Source of the DNA: Candidatus Acidiferrales bacterium | GTDB taxonomy: Bacteria; Acidobacteriota; Terriglobia; Acidiferrales; UBA7541 | Length of the DNA: 60,344 bases | Direction: 5' to 3' | Assembly: GCA_031296075.1 (NCBI GenBank) | Contig: JARLGK010000222.1 | Location: 1 to 60,344, forward strand | Part shown: positions 43,422 to 52,602 of the stretch, one piece after another | Layout of the letters: each line of letters starts with the position of its first letter | How positions within the stretch are numbered: the first letter of the stretch is position 1 | Made by a program: the position numbers and the translations under genes | Notes under the pieces: generated by a model | Told to the model about the DNA's origin: nothing | Databases searched by the model: none | What the model saw: only the letters and a program-made list of their open reading frames with translations

Positions 43422-46274
43422 TCACTGTGCGCGAATGGATTCCAGTTCGGAAAACAATCGTTCGATTTCATTCTGAAGAACCTTGAACTGTTCTTCGGCG
43501 TTTTCGAGCTTCTCGGAACGAGCGAGTTTCTCCAGCTCCTTCGCTGCCTCAGAAACCGCCATAGCGCCCAAATTGGACGACGATCCCCTGAGCGTATGAG
43601 CACTGCGCTCCAAAGTCTTCGAGTCGCGATCATCAATGGCGCGGCGCATCTCCTCTGCGACTCCCGGACATTCAGTCCTGAAGACCTCCACGAGCTCGTC
43701 AAAGAGTTCGCGGTCCCCGCCGAGCCGCTCCAGCGCTGCCGCCACATCGACAAACTTCGCATCTCGGCTGACCGCCGCCGGATCCAGGCGAGCCTCGCGT
43801 GCGACCTTGCGCATTCCCACCTTGTCGAGCGCAGCCATCAACTCTTCCGTGCGAATCGGCTTCGTTAGATAATCGTCCATGCCGACGGCGAAACATCGTT
43901 CATCGTCGCCCTTCATCGCGTGCGCGGTCATGGCGATGATGGGGATGCGCCCGCCCGTTGATCTTTCTTTTTCCCGGATCGCTTGTGTTGCTTCCCAGCC
44001 ATTCATCTCCGGCATCTGGACGTCCATCAAAATGGCGTCAAAGGAACCTTTGTCCCAAGCTTCCAGCGCTTTCTTGCCATTGGCCGCTACCGTTACCGTG
44101 TGTCCGAATCTTTCGAGCAGTCGAAGGGCGACAAGTTGGTTGACGGCATTGTCTTCCGCGAGAAGCACACGCAGTCGATTTTGGCTTTCCCGCAAAGAAT
44201 GGCGTGTAACGAGCGCAGGCTTGGCTTCGCTTTTCGCGCGGGTTCCCAGCGCGGTCAATATCGCGTCCATCAGCTCCGACTGCCGGACGGGTTTCGTGAG
44301 ATACGCGGCGACACCTAATTCACGGCACCGCATGGCGTCCCCTCGCTGTCCCGCGGAACTTAGCATCATGATCGTCGCCGCTCGATAGCTGGGGTGGCGT
44401 TTGATGTATTCGGCCAGCGCAAACCCGTCCATTTCCGGCATCTGCGCGTCCAGCAGAATGAGCGGGAACGTCCTCCCGATGCCTTTGGCCTCCGTCAACG
44501 TGACCATGGCCTTGGCCCCGCTCTCGGCCACCGTGGGTGCCATTCGCCAGCTCTCCAGCATCTTGACCAGAATCTGCCGGTTCGTCGCATTGTCGTCCAC
44601 AACCAATACGCGCATATCTCGCAACGTCGTCGGATCCCGCGGCACGATTGTCCTTGCCGCCGACTTCTGTACGTTGAGTTTCGCCGTAAAGTGGAACCGG
44701 CTGCCCTCACCCAGTTCGCTCTCGACCCAGATTCGCCCTCCCATCAAATCGACCAAACGCGACGAAATCGTTAGGCCCAGTCCCGTGCCTCCGTACTTCC
44801 GGGTCATCGATCCGTCGGCCTGCTTGAACGCCTCGAAGATCGCGGCTTGCTTGTCGGGCGAGATGCCGATCCCCGTGTCCTTGACGGTAAACCGCAGTTG
44901 AAGATCGTCCTGGACCTGGGTCAACAATTGCACCGAAAGAACCACTTCACCCTGCTCCGTGAACTTGATGGCATTGCCCACCAGATTGAGGATGATCTGC
45001 CTCAAACGTCCGGGATCTCCGATCAACGCGTCGGGAACATTCGGTTCAATCTCGAAGGCCAGCTCCAGTCCTTTCTGGTGGGCGCGAAGACTCAGCGTCT
45101 TCATGGTGTCGCCCAGGCAGTCGCCCAAATTGAAATCAATCGCGTCGATCTCCAGTTTTCCGGCCTCTATTTTCGAATAATCCAGAATGTCATTGATCAG
45201 GGAAAGCAAGGAATCGGCGGAGATCTTGGCCAAATTCAAATATTCGCGCTGTTCGGAGTCCAATTCCGTATCGAGAACAAGTTCCGTCATTCCCATGATC
45301 CCGTTCATGGGGGTGCGGATTTCGTGGCTCATGTTCGCGAGAAACTCGCTCTTGGCCCGGTTGGCGGCTTCGGCGTCTTCCTTGGCCCGCTGTAGTTCGG
45401 CTTCAGCCATTTTGCGATTGGTGACATCGATGTTGACGCCGATGATGCGGCTGACGTTCCCCTCGTCATCAAGGACCACGCCCTCGGCGGCCGAAAGATG
45501 CCGTAGAGTGCCATCGGGCCGGATGATGCGGAAGTCCACGGTTTCTCGACCCTTTTCTTCCATCGTTTTTTTCAGGGCGCCTTCGGCTAGCGGCAGGTCC
45601 TCGGGGTAAACGGCTCCGCGCCACTGTTCATAGGGCGATTCCTTCGCTAGGGGGAAGCCGTAAATCTCAACCATCGTGTTGTCCCAGGTCATGGCACTAT
45701 TCGCCACGTCCCACTCCCACACGCCCACCGCCGCGACCGAGGTTGCGAGCGAAAGCCGCTCGGTCAACAATAGAAGTTTGGACTCCGACTCTTTGCGCTT
45801 GGTGATGTCGTGGCCGATGCCCAAGTAGCCGGTAATCCTCCCCTCCGCGTCTAGAATCGCATTGACGGTAACGCTGGCGATCAGGCGCGTGCCATCCTTG
45901 CGCACGAAGGTCCATTCCCGCTCTTCGGTCTCGCCGCGGCGAGCGAGCTCGGCAAATACGTCGTAGCCCTGAATCGTGCGCCCGAACTGTTCGCTCAAGC
46001 TGCGGCCGCGAGCTTCGATTTCCGATGCGAGGTGAAATATCGCCGGAGTCTGTTTCCCGATCATCTCGCTGGCGCTGTAACCGAGTATCCTCTCCGCGGC
46101 GGAATTGAAGATGGTGATCACTCCCGTCGGATCGGTGACCACGATCACGTCCAGCTTGGCGGCGTTTAGGAGGGCGCTGAGTCGGGCATTGGCTTGGCGA
46201 AGTTCCGCGATTTCGAGGCTGAGGTGCGGCTCGGGCTGAACGTCCGCCCCTTGTTTCTTCTCGTTGCCAGGCAT
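43422..46274 (-). CDS. hybrid sensor histidine kinase (PAS-PAS-HK-REC-REC-HPt)
   Basis: 950 residues. Order: coiled coil (20-40), PAS 1 (about 35-165), PAS 2 with PAC (about 175-292), HisKA with NMSHEIRTPMNGIMGM (His317), ATPase domain with DTGIGISPDKQAAIFEAF and GGTGLGLTIS, receiver 1 (VLVVDDNATNRQIL, LLDAQMPEMDG), receiver 2 (VLLAEDNAVNQLVA, LMDVQMPEMNG), C-terminal HPt with SAHTLRGSSSNLGA. No membrane segment, so the sensor is cytoplasmic. A full BarA-like phosphorelay in one protein; the receiver-GGDEF gene just downstream is the likely end point. The signal is unknown. Confidence 0.94.
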   Translation of the reverse strand: MPGNEKKQGADVQPEPHLSLEIAELRQANARLSALLNAAKLDVIVVTDPTGVITIFNSAAERILGYSASEMIGKQTPAIFHLASEIEARGRSLSEQFGRTIQGYDVFAELARRGETEEREWTFVRKDGTRLIASVTVNAILDAEGRITGYLGIGHDITKRKESESKLLLLTERLSLATSVAAVGVWEWDVANSAMTWDNTMVEIYGFPLAKESPYEQWRGAVYPEDLPLAEGALKKTMEEKGRETVDFRIIRPDGTLRHLSAAEGVVLDDEGNVSRIIGVNIDVTNRKMAEAELQRAKEDAEAANRAKSEFLANMSHEIRTPMNGIMGMTELVLDTELDSEQREYLNLAKISADSLLSLINDILDYSKIEAGKLEIDAIDFNLGDCLGDTMKTLSLRAHQKGLELAFEIEPNVPDALIGDPGRLRQIILNLVGNAIKFTEQGEVVLSVQLLTQVQDDLQLRFTVKDTGIGISPDKQAAIFEAFKQADGSMTRKYGGTGLGLTISSRLVDLMGGRIWVESELGEGSRFHFTAKLNVQKSAARTIVPRDPTTLRDMRVLVVDDNATNRQILVKMLESWRMAPTVAESGAKAMVTLTEAKGIGRTFPLILLDAQMPEMDGFALAEYIKRHPSYRAATIMMLSSAGQRGDAMRCRELGVAAYLTKPVRQSELMDAILTALGTRAKSEAKPALVTRHSLRESQNRLRVLLAEDNAVNQLVALRLLERFGHTVTVAANGKKALEAWDKGSFDAILMDVQMPEMNGWEATQAIREKERSTGGRIPIIAMTAHAMKGDDERCFAVGMDDYLTKPIRTEELMAALDKVGMRKVAREARLDPAAVSRDAKFVDVAAALERLGGDRELFDELVEVFRTECPGVAEEMRRAIDDRDSKTLERSAHTLRGSSSNLGAMAVSEAAKELEKLARSEKLENAEEQFKVLQNEIERLFSELESIRAQ

Positions 46275-46632
46275 CTTTCAAAAATACTACTTTAGAGACG
46301 ATACTTAGTACTAGAACCTGACGCGGGTTGTGCAACGCGGCAACACAGGAGGGGGACAACGGACCCTGTCAATTTGCAAGCGCTTCGCAACTCGGCGCTC
46401 TAGCCACAAGTCGCTTCGTAAATTAGTTAAGCATCGAGAATATAGACCTCCAGTGCGGTCTTCTAGTTACCGACCTCGATCGACCCATCGATTCGACGAA
46501 AATTCCACACCAGCCAATCCTTTGTGTTTCGCGCTCGATGAAATACGATGTGCTCGCTTTGCAAGCGCGCGTTATTTGCGGCGTTACTCGCCGAATTACG
46601 GAGAACTCAGCGCCGACAGATCGAAATGGAGG
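46275..46632. other. intergenic region between kinase and permease genes
   Basis: 358 bases, divergent promoter space. The part next to the kinase start is AT-rich. A short imperfect inverted repeat TTGCAAGCGCTTCGCAA lies about 100 bases from the kinase start. The plus-strand frame is open through most of it but has no coding character. No other signal recognised. Confidence 0.4.
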
Positions 46633-47979
46633 ATGGAGTTGACTAGCGCGCCCAATCGTCAGCCGCCCGTGGCGGGCAGCCTGCTGCGGGTTCTCGGCGT
46701 CACTTTCGGAGTCGCGGTAGCCCTCGGAAGCACAATCGGCGCTGGCATCATGCGGACTCCGTCGCAGATTGCCGGTCGCCTGCCGACCGTGTGGTTGGTC
46801 ATGCTGGCGTGGGCGCTTGGTGCGCTCTATTCCCTACTGGGTGCGTGGTCTCTGGGCGAGTTGGGCGCGATGATTCCCAGCTCCGGCGCTTTCTACACGA
46901 TCGCGCGGCGAGCGTACGGCGACTACGTCGGTTTCGTGGTGGGATGGACCGACTGGGTCGGCCAGTGCGGGGCTGCGGCAGCGGCTGCGATTCTGATCGG
47001 TGAGTACAGCCGTGATCTGCTGCCTCACCTGAGCGCGCCAATTCTGACAGGATCCGTAGTCGTCGCCCTGATCGCGCTGCTGCAGTGGCGCGGCATCCGT
47101 TGGGGAAGCCTATTCCAGAACGCAACCAGCGCGATCACCGCACTCGTCTTCTTCGGACTGATCGTCGCTGCTTTCCTGGTCAAGCATCACGCGGCTTCCG
47201 ATGCGGCTCCCGCTGCCGCCGTTCCCACAGGACTCTCGCTTTTCTTCGCCTATGTTTTCGTCCTCCAGGCCGTCATTTACACCTTCGACGGCTGGTATAG
47301 CTCCCTTTACTTCGGCGATGAGATCGTGAATCCCGGGCGCCAGATGCCGCGCTCGATGTTGACGGGTGTTTACCTGCTCAGTGCGATCTATCTACTGACG
47401 AACGCGGCCCTGTTTCACGTCCTCGGCGTTGCCGGCATCGCGAAGGAGAATCTTCCGGTCGCGGCGCTGGGGGCTTTGGTCTTCGGCGAATTCGGAAATG
47501 TCGCCGTGCGGTCCCTCATGGTACTGACGCTGGCGGGCCTCCTCAACGGCGCGATTCTTTGCGCCACTCGCGTGCTCTATGCGATGAGCAAGGATGGCTG
47601 GGGTTCCCGCAGAATAGCCCTAGTGAACGCCGGCGGGACGCCATCGGTCCCTCTATTCCTTACGACCTGCGTCGCGATCGCCTTCGTTCTCTCGGGATCG
47701 TTTGGCCGGGTCGTCGCCGTGACGACCTTCTTCTTCGTGGCGAGGTATGCGTTGTCTTACTTTGCGGTTTTCATGCTTCGCAAGCGCGAACCCGACACGC
47801 CGCGCCCCTATCGCACATTGGGCTATCCGTGGACTACGATCGCGGCTGTCGCCGGATCGCTCGTTTTCCTGATTGGAGCGATAGCGAGCGATACGCGAAA
47901 TAGCCTGTACAGTCTGGTGGTTCTGGTTGCTAGCTATCCCATCTACCGGCTCGCGCAGAAGAAAGTCAGCCCGACCTAA
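46633..47979 (+). CDS. APC-family amino acid permease
   Basis: About 448 residues and twelve membrane helices. The first helix has the family mark GSTIGAGIMRTPSQIAGRLP; later GAMIPSSGAFYTIARRAYGD and TFDGWYSSLYFGDEIVNPGR follow, both typical for amino acid/polyamine/organocation transporters. The substrate cannot be told. The start may be the ATG at 46633, or more likely the TTG at 46639, which has GGAGG six bases upstream. It converges with the PYROXD2-like genes. Confidence 0.88.
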   Translation: MELTSAPNRQPPVAGSLLRVLGVTFGVAVALGSTIGAGIMRTPSQIAGRLPTVWLVMLAWALGALYSLLGAWSLGELGAMIPSSGAFYTIARRAYGDYVGFVVGWTDWVGQCGAAAAAAILIGEYSRDLLPHLSAPILTGSVVVALIALLQWRGIRWGSLFQNATSAITALVFFGLIVAAFLVKHHAASDAAPAAAVPTGLSLFFAYVFVLQAVIYTFDGWYSSLYFGDEIVNPGRQMPRSMLTGVYLLSAIYLLTNAALFHVLGVAGIAKENLPVAALGALVFGEFGNVAVRSLMVLTLAGLLNGAILCATRVLYAMSKDGWGSRRIALVNAGGTPSVPLFLTTCVAIAFVLSGSFGRVVAVTTFFFVARYALSYFAVFMLRKREPDTPRPYRTLGYPWTTIAAVAGSLVFLIGAIASDTRNSLYSLVVLVASYPIYRLAQKKVSPT

Positions 47980-47989
47980 TCCCGGGTCC

Positions 47990-49579
47990 TCAGCGTAGGT
48001 CGTTGAGGATTTCGCGGGCGGCGTTTGCGCCGGAAGCGCCCGTGATTCCATTGCCGGGATGGGTTCCCGATCCGCAGAGGTGCAGTCCTTTCACCGGCGT
48101 ACGATAGCGCGCCCAGCCAAGCAGCGGCCTCATGGTGAAAAGCTGATCGAGCGCCAGCTCGCCGTGGAACGGGTGCCCGCCTGTAAGCCCGTACGTCTCT
48201 TCGAGATCCTTCGGTGTAAGAATCTGCCGCGCAAGAATCTTGCCGGGAAGATCGGGCGCGTGCGCGGCCAGCGTTTTGATGATCGTGTCCGCGAGAGCGT
48301 CGCGCTGTTGCATCCAATCGCCTTGCTTTAGACGATACGGCGCGAATTGCATGTAGATGGACATCACATGCTTTCCAGCAGGCGCGAGCGAGCTGTCCAG
48401 AATCGATGGAATCGAAACATCCAGATACGGCGCGCGCGAAAAATCTCCGTATTTCGAGTCGTCGAACGCGCGCTCGAGATAATCGATTCCCGGGCCGATG
48501 TGAATTCGTCCCGCCAGCGCGGCGTTTCCTTCGGACGAATTCTTGAGTGCGGAAAACGTGGGCAACGCGTCCAGTGCGAGATTCAGCTTGGCCGCCATTC
48601 CCTTGCAGCGGTAGTGCTGCATCTTCACGGTGAAACTTGGCGGCAGATGGACGGGATCGACCAGCCCAAGAAGCGTCCGCTGGGGATCGGCGCCTGATAC
48701 CACTCGCTTCGCCGAAATTTCTTCACCGCCGCGAAGCACGACTCCCGCGGCGGCGCCATCCTTAACGACAATCTGCTCCACTTCCGCGCCGGTGCGAATC
48801 TCCGCACCGGCCTGTATCGCCGCAGCCGCCATCGCTTTTGTCAGAGCCCCCATGCCTCCGCGCGGATACGCGGAATTACCGACCGGAAATGGATCGGACG
48901 CAGCGCGCAGTAGCAAGAGCGCCGTCGAACCGGCTGACCACGGTCCCATCGCCGCGCCATAGATGCCTCGCGCCGCGACCGCAGCGCGCAGCAAGTCTGT
49001 TTCAAAGAACTCGGCGACGAAATCCGCAACGGCCATCGGCCCCCAGCGCAAGAGGCGCATCATTTCCTTCTTGCCAAGTCCGCGGAATTTGCGGCCCACC
49101 TTCAGAAGCTTCCAAAGATCTCCTTTCGAGGGCTTCTCGATCACGGGCGGCGTCAGGGTCAACAGGTCGCTCAGGATCGCTCCGGTGCGTTCGAGCGCTT
49201 TGTGCAACTCAATATATTTCTCAGCGTCTTTCTTCGAGAACTGCTCAATCTGTCGCGCCGCCGCGCTCGGATCGCTCGCGAGCACAAGGGCGCGGCCGTC
49301 CGGCGACGGTGCAAACAATCGCACGGGCGATTCGAGCTTTTCCAGCCCGTGCTTGGCGAGCTGCATATACCGCACAATCGAAGGAAGCGGCGGGCCTCCG
49401 GCATGGGCCACGGTCGAGCAGCGGAATCCCGGATGAAACTCCTCGGTCACCGCTGCGCCGCCAACGACCGCACGGCGTTCTAGAACGAGCGGCTTCAATC
49501 CTTTTTGCGCGAGATAAAACGCGGCCACGAGCGCATTATGCCCGCCGCCAACAATCACGATTTCGCGCGCTGCCGCCAC
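47990..49579 (-). CDS. FAD-dependent oxidoreductase, PYROXD2 / phytoene-desaturase-like (copy 1)
   Basis: 529 residues from the GTG at 49579, which has AAAAGG five bases upstream and lies two bases after the stop codon of copy 2. The N-terminal dinucleotide fold VIVGGGHNALVAAFYLAQKG is followed by VLERRAVVGGAAVTEEFHPG. The C-terminal FAD-binding end LCGSGTHPGNGITGASGANA is also present. Closest named relative is PYROXD2, a carotenoid-desaturase-like protein of unclear substrate; no carotenoid pathway gene is nearby. It is a tandem paralogue of the upstream gene. Confidence 0.85.
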   Translation of the reverse strand: MAAAREIVIVGGGHNALVAAFYLAQKGLKPLVLERRAVVGGAAVTEEFHPGFRCSTVAHAGGPPLPSIVRYMQLAKHGLEKLESPVRLFAPSPDGRALVLASDPSAAARQIEQFSKKDAEKYIELHKALERTGAILSDLLTLTPPVIEKPSKGDLWKLLKVGRKFRGLGKKEMMRLLRWGPMAVADFVAEFFETDLLRAAVAARGIYGAAMGPWSAGSTALLLLRAASDPFPVGNSAYPRGGMGALTKAMAAAAIQAGAEIRTGAEVEQIVVKDGAAAGVVLRGGEEISAKRVVSGADPQRTLLGLVDPVHLPPSFTVKMQHYRCKGMAAKLNLALDALPTFSALKNSSEGNAALAGRIHIGPGIDYLERAFDDSKYGDFSRAPYLDVSIPSILDSSLAPAGKHVMSIYMQFAPYRLKQGDWMQQRDALADTIIKTLAAHAPDLPGKILARQILTPKDLEETYGLTGGHPFHGELALDQLFTMRPLLGWARYRTPVKGLHLCGSGTHPGNGITGASGANAAREILNDLR

Positions 49580-49581
49580 GT

Positions 49582-51174
49582 CTACCTTTTCCCCTTCCCG
49601 GTATCTCTCAATATTTCGAGAGCCGCCAGACGGCCGGGCGCGCCCATCACTCCTCCGCCCGGATGCGTCGCAGACCCGCACATGTATAGTTTACGAATCG
49701 GGGTCCGGTACCGCGCCCACCCTGCCACCGGCCGCAAAAAGAACAGCTGTTCGAGCGAAAGCTCGCCCTGAAAAATGTTGCCCTCGGTCAAGCCGGTTTG
49801 CCGCTCGATATCCAGCGGCGTGATCACTTGTTTGCCGATAATGATGTCTTTCAAATTCGGCGCGTATTCCGCGATCGTTTCGATCACGGTGTCGCCGAAC
49901 GCTTCCCGCTGCTCATCCCACGTGCCGCTGCTCAATTTGTATGGAGCGTATTGGACGAAGCACGACAGAACGTGTTTGCCCGGCGGCGCCACCGAAGGAT
50001 CGGTCAGCGAGGGAATCACCATATCGATGTACGGCCGGCGCGAATACTCCCCGTATTTCGCCTGATCGTACGCGCGCTCCATATATTCCGTGGACGGAGA
50101 AATCGAGATCGCCCCGCGCAGATGGCGGCCCGGCCCCGGCAAGCACTTGAAATTCGGCAGTTCGTCGAGCGCCAGATTTACTTTTCCGGACGAGCCCCGG
50201 TACTTATACCGGCGCACTTCCTCGAGAAAGTAGCCAGGTAGCTCGCGCGATTCGATGAATTTCAAGAACGTGAGATTGGGGTCCACGCTCGAAGAAACCG
50301 CATCCGCGTGGATTTCTTCGCCGGTTTCGAGCGCCACTCCCTGCGCGGAACCGTTCTTCACCATAATGCGCGCAACCGGAGCCTCCATTCGAATTTCGGC
50401 GCCGGCCTCGCGAGCCGCCGCTCCGATCGCACTGGAAATTGCTCCGGTGCCGCCGCGGCTGAATCCCCACGAGCGGAACGCGCCGTCAATTTCGCCCATG
50501 TAGTGGTGAAGCAAGACGTAGGCGGTGCCCGTCGACCGCACACCCAGAAACGTGCCGATAATTCCCGAAGCCGACATCGTCGCCTTCAGCACGTCCGTCT
50601 CGAACCATTGATCGAGAAAGTCGGCGGCGCTCATGGTCATCAACTGGACGAGGTTGTATTTGTCCTCGGCCGCGAGCGATTGAAAACGTTTTCCGAGAAA
50701 CGCGAGTTTCTTCCAATCGCGCGGGTCAAGCGACGTCGGGTCGGGGGGAATCATTCCGAGGATCGGCTTCACGAAGCGGCACATCGCCACCATGGATTGC
50801 GCGAATTCGTCGTAGGCTTCGGCGTCGAGCTTGGAATGTCGATCGAGCTCGCGGCGCGTTTTCGCGTGATCGTTCACGCGCCAGAGATAATCTCCGTTCG
50901 GCATCGGCGTCATCGTGCCATCAAGCGGGAGAATCTCCAGGCCATGGCGTGGCAAGTCGAGGTCGCGGATGATCTCCGGGCGGAGGAGCGACACCACGTA
51001 AGAAAAGACGGAAAACTTGAAACCGGGAACGATTTCTTCGGTGACCGCGGCGCCACCGAGGACGTAGCGCCGTTCGAGGACAAGAACTTTCTTCCCCGCA
51101 CGCGCGAGATAGGCCGCGTTGACAAGGCCGTTGTGCCCGCCGCCGATGACAATGACGTCATATTTCTTAGGCAT
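49582..51174 (-). CDS. FAD-dependent oxidoreductase, PYROXD2 / phytoene-desaturase-like (copy 2)
   Basis: 530 residues. FAD fold VIVIGGGHNGLVNAAYLARA, then VLGGAAVTEEIVPGFKFSVF. Middle motifs GGTGAISSAIGAAAREAGAE and the C-terminal end MCGSATHPGGGVMGAPGRLA. Same layout and length as copy 1, with which it overlaps functionally and is co-transcribed. The ATG at 51174 faces a GcvT-family gene across 177 bases. Substrate not known. Confidence 0.88.
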   Translation of the reverse strand: MPKKYDVIVIGGGHNGLVNAAYLARAGKKVLVLERRYVLGGAAVTEEIVPGFKFSVFSYVVSLLRPEIIRDLDLPRHGLEILPLDGTMTPMPNGDYLWRVNDHAKTRRELDRHSKLDAEAYDEFAQSMVAMCRFVKPILGMIPPDPTSLDPRDWKKLAFLGKRFQSLAAEDKYNLVQLMTMSAADFLDQWFETDVLKATMSASGIIGTFLGVRSTGTAYVLLHHYMGEIDGAFRSWGFSRGGTGAISSAIGAAAREAGAEIRMEAPVARIMVKNGSAQGVALETGEEIHADAVSSSVDPNLTFLKFIESRELPGYFLEEVRRYKYRGSSGKVNLALDELPNFKCLPGPGRHLRGAISISPSTEYMERAYDQAKYGEYSRRPYIDMVIPSLTDPSVAPPGKHVLSCFVQYAPYKLSSGTWDEQREAFGDTVIETIAEYAPNLKDIIIGKQVITPLDIERQTGLTEGNIFQGELSLEQLFFLRPVAGWARYRTPIRKLYMCGSATHPGGGVMGAPGRLAALEILRDTGKGKR

Positions 51175-51351
51175 GAGGATCGTCCGCGGCCCGCGCGTGT
51201 TTCGCGGGCGCGTTGCGAGAGACGGAGCATTCTACAAGCCCTCGCGGGGACTCACAACACGGTGCTCCCTGCGCGTCTTGCGATGGGTGCGATCCGCGCT
51301 CTATACTTTGCGGGCGAATACGCCTATTTTATCGAAGTTGAAGGAGCGACT

Positions 51352-52551
51352 GTGCCGATTGGAACTGCCGTTCACGAAAAGGCTTTGCAGGTCTGCGAAA
51401 GCCTGAGCTTCCGCGAATGGTCGGGCTACTACGCCGCCAGCGTCTATGAGACGCACCACGAGCACGAGTACAACGCCATCCGCAACGCCGCCGCCATGAT
51501 CGACGTCTCGCCACTCTTCAAGTACCGGATCAGCGGAAGAGACGCGACGAAATTCGTGAACCGTGTGATCACCCGCGACATCCATCGAGTGGCGGTCGGC
51601 CAGGTAATCTACTGCTGCTGGTGCGACGAGCAAGGAAAGGTGATTGACGACGGCACCATTTCGCGTCTGGGTGAAAACATTTATCGTTGGACCGCCGCGG
51701 ATCCCAGCATGCGGTGGTTTCAGCAGAACGCGCTCGGCCTCGATTTAACAATTGAGGACATTTCCGGTCAGTTGGCGGCGCTGGCGATTCAGGGTCCCAC
51801 ATCGGGCCGTCTGCTGACGCAGGTATCCGATGCGGATATCCCAAATCTGAAATACTTCCGGTTCACACACGGGAGGATTGCAGGCGTCGAGGTGGACATA
51901 TCGCGCACAGGTTATACCGGCGACCTCGGTTACGAAATCTGGATTCCGTGGAACGATGCGCCGAAGGTTTGGGACGCCCTGATGGAGGAAGGCCGGCAAT
52001 TTGATCTGCACCCGGCCGGAATGCTGGCGCTCGACGTCGCGCGCATCGAAGCCGGCCTGATTCTGATCGAGGTCGATTATTTCAGCTGCAAGAAAGCGCT
52101 GATCGAAGCGCAGAAATACTCGCCGCACGAAATCGGCCTTGGACGCCAGGTGGATTTGAGAAAAGAACACTTCATTGGCCGCGACGCGCTGGAGGAGGAA
52201 AACCGCCGCAGCCCGAAACGGCTGCTCACTGGTCTCGATATCAATTGGGACGACGTCGAGCGCCTGTACGACGCGATCGGGCTCGCGCCGCAATTGCCCA
52301 GCACGGCTTCGCGCGTGGCGGTCCCGATCTATCGCGGGGGATTTCAGATAGGGAAAGCCACATCTACGACCTGGTCGCCATCGCTGAAGAAAATGATCGC
52401 ACTCGCGAGTATCACCCGCGAGCATGCGGCGCCCGGCACGGAGCTCCAGATGGAACTTACAGTGGAAGCAGTGCGCCACAAAGTGCGCGCGACAACGATG
52501 GAATTGCCGTTCTTTAATCCTCCTCGAAAAATGGCGACTCCGCTCGTATGA
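51352..52551 (+). CDS. GcvT-family aminomethyltransferase-like protein
   Basis: 399 residues from the GTG at 51352 (GGAG five bases upstream). Folate-binding GcvT fold: AAMIDVSPLFKYRISGRDAT, NRVITRDIHRVAVGQVIYCC, ISRTGYTGDLGYEIW, MLALDVARIEAGLILIEVDY, and the C-terminal barrel with GLDINWDDVERLYDA. Family members move one-carbon units from glycine, dimethylglycine or other amines to tetrahydrofolate. No other gcv gene is near, so a stand-alone demethylase-type role, possibly together with the divergent oxidoreductases, is more likely than glycine cleavage (inference). Confidence 0.87.
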   Translation: MPIGTAVHEKALQVCESLSFREWSGYYAASVYETHHEHEYNAIRNAAAMIDVSPLFKYRISGRDATKFVNRVITRDIHRVAVGQVIYCCWCDEQGKVIDDGTISRLGENIYRWTAADPSMRWFQQNALGLDLTIEDISGQLAALAIQGPTSGRLLTQVSDADIPNLKYFRFTHGRIAGVEVDISRTGYTGDLGYEIWIPWNDAPKVWDALMEEGRQFDLHPAGMLALDVARIEAGLILIEVDYFSCKKALIEAQKYSPHEIGLGRQVDLRKEHFIGRDALEEENRRSPKRLLTGLDINWDDVERLYDAIGLAPQLPSTASRVAVPIYRGGFQIGKATSTTWSPSLKKMIALASITREHAAPGTELQMELTVEAVRHKVRATTMELPFFNPPRKMATPLV

Positions 52552-52602
52552 GTCGCTGGCATCAAAGCAAACAACACGATTTCAGGAAAAGGGGAACGGC
52601 TG

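Noticed and set aside
46135-46148. GTGA-N6-TCAC match
   Set aside because: Inside the coding sequence of the hybrid kinase, about 130 bases into the gene; probably chance, but close enough to the start to be worth including in a binding test.
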